From Candidatus Falkowbacteria bacterium S5_I03 (GTDB lineage Bacteria; Patescibacteriota; Patescibacteriia; Patescibacteriales; UBA12465), in contig JAEHGX010000009.1 of assembly GCA_019248265.1 (NCBI GenBank), forward strand, positions 1 through 62,196: a DNA stretch of 62,196 nucleotides. Reading direction: 5' to 3'. The notes under the pieces were generated by a model, which searched no databases, had not been told where the DNA came from, and worked only from the letters and a program-made list of their open reading frames with translations. Positions 34,894 through 42,741 of the stretch are shown here, piece by piece; positions within the stretch are counted from its first letter, which is position 1, and each line of letters begins with the position of its first letter. The translations under genes were made by a program, and so were the position numbers.

Positions 34894-36582
34894 TTAAAAA
34901 ACAGAAATAATAACATTATACTTGCATGGTAGCGTACTGCTGCTTATTTTATCAAAAATGCTTGAAACATATATTTTTTTTGATTTTCGTGATAATTTTT
35001 CATAAGCGTCAATTCTCATAATCTCCCAAGGTGTTATAATTTTGGTAAAAACTTCTTCAGTTATGACGGGATTATTAGAATTATTTTTTTTATAGGCGAG
35101 CGTGGTACCAACAATAATTTTTTTAACGCTTGGGATGCTAGCCACTACACACCATTTATTATTATTTTCTTTTTCTAAAAGAATTTTTCTTCTGAAACCA
35201 TCACTATCAACAAACCTATTTATATCCCGCTCTGCCTTCTTTAAAACATTTCTTTTCCATTTTTCGAGGAGATTGGCGGTCTTGTTATAATAATTATTAT
35301 TTATATCTAAACGGGCCCCTACAAGATTATTATAATTAGGACAACCTTTCACCCTTGAACTAATAGTCACAAAACAATCTGAGCTTCTATATTTTTTTAT
35401 TATACTTGGAGACACATAAGAATTTAAACCTCTTTCAAATCTTCCAGGCGGGAAAATATCATAACGATTATGAGCCTTTGCATATGTTGAATCGCTAAAC
35501 TCCTTTCTCATAATGTTGGCCTCATTATATAAAATTTTTTCAAATATTTTTACCAATTTTTTTGTTCTCCCCGTTATATCATAAAATACAAGAAAAGCTG
35601 TCGATATTATGGTGTGATATACCCCCGGATAAAATTTACCATTAGAAATTATATACCCTGGCATAGAAGATAAAAAGCCGCCACCTCTTGCAGGGCGACA
35701 ATTTATTGTGGTTTCAATTCTCTGTCCGTTAAAAGTGTGACGCGCATGACAAGGGTGGCTAAATTCATCTACGCGAAAATCCGTCATATCATATTGAACA
35801 TCCATTCGCTTATTTAGAGATTTTTTTAAATCAGTATAAACCATCTTTTTAAAAACATCGAAAGTAACAAAATGAATACTTATGATAAATTTCTTATTTC
35901 TAACCGGGAATTTTTGGCTAAAAACATCAACATTATCACTTTTAATAAGTTTCTTAAATAACTTTATTCTCTTTAAAAATATGTATTTATCTTTTTCAAA
36001 AAAAATTTCACTATTAATTAATTTTTTCCATGCCCATTTTTTAAAAAAACCATCCTTTATAACAATCAGGGCGTCTATATCTGAAAAATCTTTACTTCTA
36101 GAATTTTCACGTATACCAAAAAACGGAGAATAACTCATAGAGCCGCCAAAAATAATAGATTCCACCCCGTCTGAAAAAATTTCTGGAAGTTTTTCCATAA
36201 TCTCATAACGCTCAATTGTGGGTAAAACGCTTTCCCTAAAAGATGGCTGCCTTTTGCCACAAATAACTACCCCGCAAGAACTAAGAAATTCGGATAAATT
36301 AGCAGTTTTTATTACTTGCATTAACTGTTCTTTAAAATTATTGCGGATTTCGACCGGTTGATTACTAGCTGAAACAAAATAAGATTTTTCGCATAAACCA
36401 GCAAGCCAGCCAGCAACAATTCTTTGCTCTGGCAAATCTCCAAAAAAATCATTAGCCATACTAATATAACTGGAAACGTAAAATTGCCAATTTTTTTTGT
36501 TTATATGCAAATAAAATTTTTTAAAATTACAAAAAAGCTTGTTAAGCGACGTTTGACCTTCTAAGGTGTTACTATTTTTCAT
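34894..36582 (-). CDS. Large protein with a nucleotidyltransferase (pol beta-type) fold domain
   Basis: A 562-residue protein with no close family that I know. A nucleotidyltransferase core is visible: IIFGGSMSYSPFFG (143-156) followed by the metal-binding SDIDALIVI (167-175, Asp168 and Asp170), and a candidate third carboxylate at Asp219 in NVDVFSQ. The N-terminal 130 residues are helical. The C-terminal ~300 residues, rich in Lys and aromatic residues, match nothing I recognise. It could transfer a nucleotide to a small molecule, protein or sugar. It overlaps asnB by 11 bases. Confidence 0.6.
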   Translation of the reverse strand: MKNSNTLEGQTSLNKLFCNFKKFYLHINKKNWQFYVSSYISMANDFFGDLPEQRIVAGWLAGLCEKSYFVSASNQPVEIRNNFKEQLMQVIKTANLSEFLSSCGVVICGKRQPSFRESVLPTIERYEIMEKLPEIFSDGVESIIFGGSMSYSPFFGIRENSRSKDFSDIDALIVIKDGFFKKWAWKKLINSEIFFEKDKYIFLKRIKLFKKLIKSDNVDVFSQKFPVRNKKFIISIHFVTFDVFKKMVYTDLKKSLNKRMDVQYDMTDFRVDEFSHPCHARHTFNGQRIETTINCRPARGGGFLSSMPGYIISNGKFYPGVYHTIISTAFLVFYDITGRTKKLVKIFEKILYNEANIMRKEFSDSTYAKAHNRYDIFPPGRFERGLNSYVSPSIIKKYRSSDCFVTISSRVKGCPNYNNLVGARLDINNNYYNKTANLLEKWKRNVLKKAERDINRFVDSDGFRRKILLEKENNNKWCVVASIPSVKKIIVGTTLAYKKNNSNNPVITEEVFTKIITPWEIMRIDAYEKLSRKSKKIYVSSIFDKISSSTLPCKYNVIISVF

Positions 36583-38299
36583 AAGTGTTATCTAATTGAG
36601 AAAGCCATAATTCTAAACACAATAAAACCCAAATTTTTTGTGATGCCCTTTCTGGGCGTTTTCTTTTTTCATAAAAATCATCCAAATAATTATTTATTAC
36701 TTTTAATGAAAACATGGTCTTTAATTGCCCAGAACGAAGTCTCTTAAACACATAATTTTTAATTTGAGAACTGTGAAGCCATCTATCTATAGGGGCGCCG
36801 AATCCTTGCTTACTACGGCGAGTAAAAGTATCTGGCATATATTCAGAAAGAATATCTTTAAGTATATGCTTCTGTTCCCCATTACTGATCTTATATTCAT
36901 ATGGTAGATTAAAAACAAATTCTAGTAAATCAATATCTAAAAATGGCGATCTGACCTCTAATCCATGCATCATTCCGGCTCTATCAATTTTAGTTAAAAT
37001 TTGTCCAGGTAAATGAGATGTTATATCAAACATTGTCACGCAATCAATCTGATTTTTTAAATTATAAAAGACTTCCTCAGTAAGAATATTATTATTTATA
37101 AAATTATCAGACCCCCATAATGCTACTCGCTCATCGAACGTAAACGGGCAAATAAAATTAAGACGATTATAAAGAAGCTCGTCGGACATTTTTGTGTGCC
37201 ATTTGTATCCAAGAAACAACTCATCTGCTCCATCGCCAGATAGGACAATCTTCACTTTTTTAGATGCTAAACCAGATATAATGTGTTGAGGAAAATCCGA
37301 TGTGTCCGCATGAGGCTCATCAAAATAATGAATTACGCGCTTCACTTCATCAATTAAACATTTATCTATTTTGGATACAAAATGTTTTGCATTTATTTTT
37401 TTCCCGACTTGCTTGGCAAAAGACAATTCATCATGACCGGCGTAACTAACGGAAAAAGCTTTTAATGGATAGCCTAAATTCTTATTAGCAATAAGCGCAA
37501 TTAACGAAGAATCCACTCCTCCCGATAGAAAAACCCCTATTTCAACATCTGAATTTCCCAGTCTTTTTCTTACGGCATTAATTAATAAGCGACGGACTTC
37601 ATTCTTGGCCTCATCATAAGGGATATTTATAGATTTATGTCTTAAATGCCAATATCTTTTAAGTAATAGTTTGCCATTTTTAAATATTCCGCAGTGTGCC
37701 GGAGGAATTTGAAAAATATTTTTATAAACTGATTTCCATGGTGGTATATACATCAACCTTAGATAATCATCGATAGCACAATAATCTAATTGGGGCTTTA
37801 CGGCATTAGAGGCAATTAACGATTTAATTTCTGATGCCATCAATATTTTTTTATTATCAAAAAAATAATAAAACGGCTTCTGGCCTAATCTATCTCTAGC
37901 AACAAACATTTCATTTTTAAAATCATCCCAAATAACAAAAGCAAATATCCCATCAAAGTATTTAACACAATTATTTCCCCACACGCTATAAGCTTTTAAG
38001 ATGGTTTCTGCGTCAGATTCCGTATTAAAAATAATTCCTCTTTCTTTTAATTTAATACGCAACTCTAAATTATTATAAATCTCTCCATTAAAAGATATGG
38101 ATAAATGGCCGTCGGACATTGGCTGTCCGCCATTTTCTAAATCAACAATGGATAACCTCCTGTGCCCTAACCAGCAATTAGAAAATAATGCCTCCCCAAA
38201 ACCGTCGGGACCTCGTTTTTCTAATTTTCGAAGCATGCTATCAATATCATAATTAGTTATATTTAATTGTTCTCCGGCGATCGCAATAAATCCACACAT
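36572..38299 (-). CDS. asnB: Glutamine-hydrolysing asparagine synthase family protein
   Basis: A two-domain AsnB homologue of 575 residues. With ATG 38299 the nucleophile Cys2 of the class II glutaminase domain (MCGFIA) is correctly exposed; the upstream ATG would bury it. RRLSIVDL and SFNGEIYN are glutaminase landmarks. The synthetase domain has the PP-loop LSGGVDSSLIA (about 258-268) and LSGDGADELFLGY. All expected residues are present, so it is probably active. It may make asparagine, or amidate a carboxyl group of a surface sugar or small molecule, as AsnB homologues do in polysaccharide and antibiotic clusters. Coupled to the nucleotidyltransferase-fold gene. Confidence 0.93.
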   Translation of the reverse strand: MCGFIAIAGEQLNITNYDIDSMLRKLEKRGPDGFGEALFSNCWLGHRRLSIVDLENGGQPMSDGHLSISFNGEIYNNLELRIKLKERGIIFNTESDAETILKAYSVWGNNCVKYFDGIFAFVIWDDFKNEMFVARDRLGQKPFYYFFDNKKILMASEIKSLIASNAVKPQLDYCAIDDYLRLMYIPPWKSVYKNIFQIPPAHCGIFKNGKLLLKRYWHLRHKSINIPYDEAKNEVRRLLINAVRKRLGNSDVEIGVFLSGGVDSSLIALIANKNLGYPLKAFSVSYAGHDELSFAKQVGKKINAKHFVSKIDKCLIDEVKRVIHYFDEPHADTSDFPQHIISGLASKKVKIVLSGDGADELFLGYKWHTKMSDELLYNRLNFICPFTFDERVALWGSDNFINNNILTEEVFYNLKNQIDCVTMFDITSHLPGQILTKIDRAGMMHGLEVRSPFLDIDLLEFVFNLPYEYKISNGEQKHILKDILSEYMPDTFTRRSKQGFGAPIDRWLHSSQIKNYVFKRLRSGQLKTMFSLKVINNYLDDFYEKRKRPERASQKIWVLLCLELWLSQLDNTYEK

Positions 38300-38307
38300 A
38301 AAAAATA

Positions 38308-38955
38308 TCAAAAATTATCTACGGCTTTTAAAAATATATCCTTAGCACTCAAATAACTAGAATCTATTAATAAATCGTGTCCCTCTATATCAACTGGAAG
38401 CCCCCCTCTATCAATTCTCAAATCCAACTCGCTTTTACTCATTTCTGGGTTTCTTCTGGAAAGTCTTTCCTCTCTAATCTGTTTATTGGCGGTCATATGA
38501 ATCCAAATGATTCTATCGCCCAAAGCTTCCTTTAATTCTTTAGCTATTTTAACTGTAGGAGAAACAAAACAGTTGATACCTCCCTTTTTAATTTCACTGA
38601 TCCAGCTGCGAGGGCAGCCGTAATATGCCCCGCCAAAATAAGATGATTCCATGGAATCTTGTATATAGCAACTTTTTAAAAAATTACTCTTAAATTCTTC
38701 TACTGATAAAAATATATTATCAACTCCGTCAATTTCGCCATCTCTAATATTTCTTGTTGTGTGCGTGGGTGATGGTTTTAAATTAAAAAAAGCAACTAAA
38801 CAGCGAAATAAGGTTGTTTTGCCGCTTACAGAGGGGCCCGTAATAATAACTGATTTTTTCATCTTGCTTCTCAAGTTCTTTGGAATTTCTGTAAGTAGAC
38901 CAGAATACTCTTCAGCCCAAGAAATTCTTCCGCATTGATGGCTATAATTTTCCAT
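38308..38955 (-). CDS. Guanylate-kinase-like P-loop protein
   Basis: A 215-residue P-loop kinase. The Walker A loop is GPSVSGKTTL (40-49). HTTRNIRDGEIDGVDNIFLS (about 69-88) resembles the GMP-binding TTR.PR.GE.dG.dY.F segment of guanylate kinase. The 31-residue N-terminal extension is unusual; an internal ATG before KKSVIITG could be the true start. The C-terminal half diverges from Gmk, so the phosphate acceptor may differ. Eight bases separate it from asnB and 17 from the upstream Nudix gene. Confidence 0.72.
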   Translation of the reverse strand: MENYSHQCGRISWAEEYSGLLTEIPKNLRSKMKKSVIITGPSVSGKTTLFRCLVAFFNLKPSPTHTTRNIRDGEIDGVDNIFLSVEEFKSNFLKSCYIQDSMESSYFGGAYYGCPRSWISEIKKGGINCFVSPTVKIAKELKEALGDRIIWIHMTANKQIREERLSRRNPEMSKSELDLRIDRGGLPVDIEGHDLLIDSSYLSAKDIFLKAVDNF

Positions 38956-38972
38956 AACGCTTTTTTATCTTA

Positions 38973-39446
38973 TTAACAAATAATTTCTAATTTTTGACTA
39001 ATAATTTTTGCAGTATATTCGGCAGTTGACGGCTTATCAAAAACAAATTCTCCCTTAAATTTCTGGCCGGCAATTAAGAGCGGCAACCAGAAAATATCAT
39101 CGGCCCACATCTTCTCATACGGAATATCTTTAACTTCAAACCACTGCGGACGCATTTCTTCAGTTTCTTGCAGCTCGCCGGAAAATTCGGAGACCCGAAA
39201 AACATGGACTTCCAAATCTGGAGTCGCGTCAACAAATTTAAAAATTAAAGTTCCTAGTTCTAATAAATCACTGGCAACAACATTAGACTCTTCAAATAAT
39301 TCTCTTGCCGCCGCCTCCTCGATTGTCTCGCCCAATTCAACTTTACCGCCAAAACCATTCCACCTACCAGCGCCAAAACCGCGCTTCTTCATTCCGAGCA
39401 ACACTTGATCGTCATGGCAAATTATCACTAGCGTTAATTGCTTCAT
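38973..39446 (-). CDS. MTH1-like Nudix hydrolase (8-oxo-dGTPase)
   Basis: A 157-residue Nudix enzyme. The Nudix box begins GGKVELGETIEEAAAREL and ends with FEES (33-54). The surrounding sequence is strikingly close to human MTH1: GFGAGRWNGFGGK, EMRPQWF and MWADDIFW. Residues that MTH1 uses to bind the oxidised base, Asn33, Trp117, Asp119 and Asp120, have counterparts Asn30, Trp114, Asp116 and Asp117 with the same spacing. It should remove oxidised purine nucleotides from the dNTP pool. It is four bases from the deoxyribosyltransferase-like gene. Confidence 0.9.
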   Translation of the reverse strand: MKQLTLVIICHDDQVLLGMKKRGFGAGRWNGFGGKVELGETIEEAAARELFEESNVVASDLLELGTLIFKFVDATPDLEVHVFRVSEFSGELQETEEMRPQWFEVKDIPYEKMWADDIFWLPLLIAGQKFKGEFVFDKPSTAEYTAKIISQKLEIIC

Positions 39447-39450
39447 TCAA

Positions 39451-39840
39451 TTATAAAAATTTTATCAATTCTTCTGGAGTCTTAACCACAGCGCCGAATA
39501 AAACTTGACGGCAAGGCTCGGCATCATTTCCCTCTTGGACATAAATCGGTTTATTGAGCGCAACCGCATAACCAATTTCCATATTAACGCTCACTCCAGC
39601 ATAACCATCTTTATTATAAATATAAATTACATCAGCCATACGCATTTTATAAAAATGGTCATGAGTTAAACCAAGGGCAACATATTTACGATCAGATTCT
39701 TTGATTTCGCTCCAAACCCCTCCAGACGCTCGATAGAGATGAGGCTCATAAACAACTACGCCTAAATTTTTAAGACGCTCGGCAAATTCTCTCATCTCGG
39801 AAGCAAAGCTGGAGCTTCCACAAATAACTACTGACTTCAT
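39451..39840 (-). CDS. Nucleoside 2-deoxyribosyltransferase-like protein
   Basis: A 129-residue protein with a Rossmann-like start VVICGSSSFASEM (4-16), an ADVIYIYN strand (about 69-76) and the GYAGVSVNMEIGYAVALNKPIYV segment, in which the Glu of NMEIGYA matches the catalytic Glu of the family. Related proteins exchange or hydrolyse the base of deoxynucleosides or deoxynucleotides (DNPH1). The position among Nudix and HD genes supports a nucleotide-pool role. The exact reaction is open. Confidence 0.78.
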   Translation of the reverse strand: MKSVVICGSSSFASEMREFAERLKNLGVVVYEPHLYRASGGVWSEIKESDRKYVALGLTHDHFYKMRMADVIYIYNKDGYAGVSVNMEIGYAVALNKPIYVQEGNDAEPCRQVLFGAVVKTPEELIKFL

Positions 39841-39867
39841 ATTTATTTTCTAAAAATAATAAACAAA

Positions 39868-40596
39868 TTATTCCAACTCCGCCAAAGCCTTTTCCAATTC
39901 ATCTTTAATAAACCGCGAGTTATCATAAACGTTTTGCCAATAATGCAGGGCATTCAAAAGACTTCTGGGAATTTCATTTAAAGCATCGGTTTTGGCATCA
40001 GTTAAACCCGCCGCCTCATTATATAAACTATGCATCTCTTCAAATTCCGAGCCGACTAAATTATGTTTTTCACAGTATGGTTGCCAAAGACGCTGGAATT
40101 TTTCTTCAGACAATTCAACCATGCTTTTTATTTCATTTAACTTATCGCCCAAACTAATCATCATATCGACTTTTTCGCCGCCCCGAGTTTCTTTCAGGCT
40201 CCTAATCTTTTGCCAGTCATCGTCTTCTAAAATTCCATAAGTCCGAGGTAAAAAAGTTAAATCTCCAGAAAAGCGACTATTTTCAATTTTATCCTTGCCT
40301 TCATAAAAATACTGTTCTCGTTTTTCGGCAATCCCCTTCCAGGCTCGATGTTTGGGATCGCTTTTGTGAAAAATATAGACGCCACCGCTAGTCGGTTCAA
40401 CAAAATCTCTCTTTTTCAATTCATAAGCACCGCCTTGCCTTGTATGCTGCTGTAAATAATCACGTAAAACCGCTGCTTGTTCAAAGTCTTCTTTTTTAAT
40501 CGCCTCATCAAGCTGAGCTGAGACCAATTTTAAATCAGGATTTTCTTTCATGATTTCGGAGGAACGCTTAGTCATTTCCATTTTTTCTAAACCCAT
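39868..40596 (-). CDS. UVR-motif protein, paralogue A
   Basis: A 242-residue soluble protein that I cannot assign. Its N-terminus has a UvrB/UvrC-type UVR helical hairpin, LDEAIKKEDFEQAAVLRD (about 28-45). A middle motif SDPKHRAWKGI and a C-terminal segment LNALHYWQNVYDNSRFIKDEL are shared with the protein at 41229-41978, so the two are paralogues. In UvrB the UVR motif binds UvrC; in other proteins such as ClpC/McsA it mediates protein contacts. No catalytic motif is visible. The start (MGLEKM) is uncertain; MEMTKR five codons later is possible. Confidence 0.65.
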   Translation of the reverse strand: MGLEKMEMTKRSSEIMKENPDLKLVSAQLDEAIKKEDFEQAAVLRDYLQQHTRQGGAYELKKRDFVEPTSGGVYIFHKSDPKHRAWKGIAEKREQYFYEGKDKIENSRFSGDLTFLPRTYGILEDDDWQKIRSLKETRGGEKVDMMISLGDKLNEIKSMVELSEEKFQRLWQPYCEKHNLVGSEFEEMHSLYNEAAGLTDAKTDALNEIPRSLLNALHYWQNVYDNSRFIKDELEKALAELE

Positions 40597-40636
40597 AAAT
40601 TTAAAATTAATTTTAAAATTGAAACTTAGAGCGAAA

Positions 40637-41224
40637 CTATCTTCCCGTTTCCGGCATCTTTATCCATTTATTAGCCTTCAGATGCCAATCGGAAACGTCC
40701 GTTGTTTGAATTTCATCCCAAACTTTTTTGGCCGATTCCGTATATAATTTTTCATTTCTGACTAACTTGCGAAAATCTTGCAGTTTAGCCGGCAGCTTTG
40801 AACCGCGCTCTTCTAACTCTTTAAGTTCTAAATCAATATCCAGATTATCGGCATCTTTAACAATTTTAGCTTCCAAGGAATTACGCTCTTCATACTCTTT
40901 AAAAACATCGGTATAAAAATCGGAAAAAACTGTATCAGCCAGAGAATCGTGGGCTGCTTTATCGTCGTCGGCTTTAGTATAAACTTTTTGGATATAACCT
41001 AAATCGGAAGTTCTGATTTCTGAAATATCATGAACTAAAGCCATTTTAATAATTTTATTTTCATCCGCCCCCTTCTCCATTCGCGCTATCATAAGCGCCA
41101 ACCAAACAACACGGTAAGTATGTTCATGAACGCTCGCGCAATCCAAACCGAAATGCTGGCGCCAGGCGCGCGGCACATTGCGCATTGTTCCAAGTTCAAA
41201 TAAAAAATTAATATCGTTATTCAT
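40637..41224 (-). CDS. HD-domain hydrolase, YfbR/HDDC2-like
   Basis: A 195-residue HD phosphohydrolase. The metal site is formed by His in SVHEHTYRV (about 33-41), the HD pair in ALVHDISE (about 68-75), and Asp in IVKDADNLD (about 124-132). This spacing fits the 5'-deoxynucleotidase group (YfbR, HDDC2), which removes phosphate from deoxynucleoside monophosphates. The gene lies between the two UVR paralogues with four bases to one and 40 to the other. Confidence 0.82.
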   Translation of the reverse strand: MNNDINFLFELGTMRNVPRAWRQHFGLDCASVHEHTYRVVWLALMIARMEKGADENKIIKMALVHDISEIRTSDLGYIQKVYTKADDDKAAHDSLADTVFSDFYTDVFKEYEERNSLEAKIVKDADNLDIDLELKELEERGSKLPAKLQDFRKLVRNEKLYTESAKKVWDEIQTTDVSDWHLKANKWIKMPETGR

Positions 41225-41228
41225 AAAT

Positions 41229-41978
41229 TTATTCAGTCATTTCTTTAATTGCCAACTCTAAATCATCAGCTATCTGGCTAGCATTATCATATATTCCATT
41301 CCAATAAGCGAGCGGCTTACTGATAAAATCCGGCATGGCCTCCATTCTCTTCCGCAATACATCCTGTGTTTTTGGCAGACCCGGAAAACGACTAGGAGCA
41401 TTTTCAACGTTAACTTTTGAAATCGGCTCGCGTTTATTATAGGTTTGAAAAATATTATCAATTTTTGATTTGGCAATATTTTTTAACTCTTGCGCTTCGC
41501 TATATAAATTATTAAGAGAGCTTAAATAATCTGTTCTTTCACCCAAATCTTGTAAATGTTTATAATGTCTAATGTCCTCCCAAAGCTCGGTGGCAAACCC
41601 TCCTAAATATTGATCATTCTTGCCTAAATAACGAGAAAATGAAGAAGATTTAACAATCTCTTTACCAATAAACATATCGGCCATTTGTTTGTCCATAATT
41701 CCCTGCCAAGCCCTTAGCTTAGGATCGTCGATTTCATCTTCGGATGCAGATTTCTCATTATTTTCCTTTTCTTCACCTAAAATATCTTCTTCACGGATAT
41801 AGGCTAGCGGTTGATTATTTTTGCTTAATTTCTCTTGTACGTCCCGTAAACAAGTTGCCTGTTCATAATCTTCCTCGGAAATTGCCTCTTTCATTTGCAG
41901 GCTAATATATTGCAAAGCTCCGAGTTCTTTCTTTTTCTCGGGACTGGCGGAAAAATTTGGCATCTTTTCAGGACTCAT
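41229..41978 (-). CDS. UVR-motif protein, paralogue B
   Basis: A 249-residue protein related to the one at 39868-40596. It has the UVR hairpin MKEAISEEDYEQATCLRD (about 28-45) at the same position, the DPKLRAWQGI middle motif and a LAYWNGIYDNASQIADDL C-terminal segment. Between the UVR motif and the middle motif is a charged, low-complexity stretch (GEEKENNEKSASEDE). The function is unknown. Two divergent copies separated by an HD gene suggest an old duplication of a functional unit. Confidence 0.65.
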   Translation of the reverse strand: MSPEKMPNFSASPEKKKELGALQYISLQMKEAISEEDYEQATCLRDVQEKLSKNNQPLAYIREEDILGEEKENNEKSASEDEIDDPKLRAWQGIMDKQMADMFIGKEIVKSSSFSRYLGKNDQYLGGFATELWEDIRHYKHLQDLGERTDYLSSLNNLYSEAQELKNIAKSKIDNIFQTYNKREPISKVNVENAPSRFPGLPKTQDVLRKRMEAMPDFISKPLAYWNGIYDNASQIADDLELAIKEMTE

Positions 41979-41983
41979 ACATT

Positions 41984-42307
41984 TTAAATAATTTTAAAAT
42001 TTAACATCTTAACAAGTGTATTCCAATTTACCTTGTCACCATAAAAAGATTGATAATTTTCCAACATTTCTTCGCGGCTTGCAAATTTTTCGTGTCCAAC
42101 AAAATCTTCGTCTTTAATATCTTGCAATTCTTTTTCTTTTACGGCAATAATCTCGGCATCGGCAAATTTTTCCTTGGTTTCCCAAATCAGTAATTCAACC
42201 CGATCTCCGATTCTCAAATTCTTATCGTCAAATAAACGCCAAGTTGCCGTCTTTCTGCCGGACAATATTTCGTCCGCTAAATTTTTCCTGAACTTGAGGG
42301 TTTTCAT
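41984..42307 (-). CDS. ASCH-domain protein
   Basis: A 107-residue stand-alone ASCH domain. The beta-barrel start KTLKFRKNLADEILSGRKTA and GDRVELLIWE are typical; the TxR pattern of TATWRLF places Thr and Arg where the family has its conserved cleft. ASCH proteins bind RNA or modified nucleosides; the E. coli member YqfB hydrolyses N4-acetylcytidine. This member lies four bases after a Nudix gene in a nucleotide-related cluster, which fits a nucleoside substrate, but this is inference. Confidence 0.78.
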   Translation of the reverse strand: MKTLKFRKNLADEILSGRKTATWRLFDDKNLRIGDRVELLIWETKEKFADAEIIAVKEKELQDIKDEDFVGHEKFASREEMLENYQSFYGDKVNWNTLVKMLNFKII

Positions 42308-42311
42308 GGTT

Positions 42312-42731
42312 TTACTTTGACTCTTTATTTTCGATAATATTTATTGTCTCCATTATATATTCACTACGCAACTGGTCTTTCATATTCTTAATTTCTTCTA
42401 AAGTAAACCAGCCGGCATTAAGAATTTCATCTTTCGGCCAAACTAATTCTCCCCCAATTATTCGTGCCTCATAGACATGTTTTGGAGGGGTCTGCGTGTG
42501 GGCTTGAAATATATCAATCTTACGAATCAACTCAACCTCATATCCAGATTCTTCTTTTGCTTCACGAACAGCCGCCTCTTCTATTGTTTCGCCCTCATCT
42601 ACTTTCCCGGCCGGAAAATTCCATGATTCATGAACTTTTGTGCCTGGACGATTCTCTTGAACCAACAAATATTTATTATCTTGCTTGATAACTACCCCGG
42701 CTACAATATTTGTAGTAACTAGTTTTTTCAT
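42312..42731 (-). CDS. Nudix hydrolase
   Basis: A 139-residue Nudix protein with the box GKVDEGETIEEAAVREAKEE and following SGY (about 47-69). The first strands are NIVAGVVIKQDNKYLLVQE. I use ATG 42731 (MKKLVTTN); the open frame extends further upstream only because it shadows the 3' end of secA. It is unlike the MTH1-type enzyme at 38973, and its substrate is unknown. It begins ten bases after secA, so it is probably co-transcribed with it. Confidence 0.88.
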   Translation of the reverse strand: MKKLVTTNIVAGVVIKQDNKYLLVQENRPGTKVHESWNFPAGKVDEGETIEEAAVREAKEESGYEVELIRKIDIFQAHTQTPPKHVYEARIIGGELVWPKDEILNAGWFTLEEIKNMKDQLRSEYIMETINIIENKESK

Positions 42732-42741
42732 AATTTTATTT

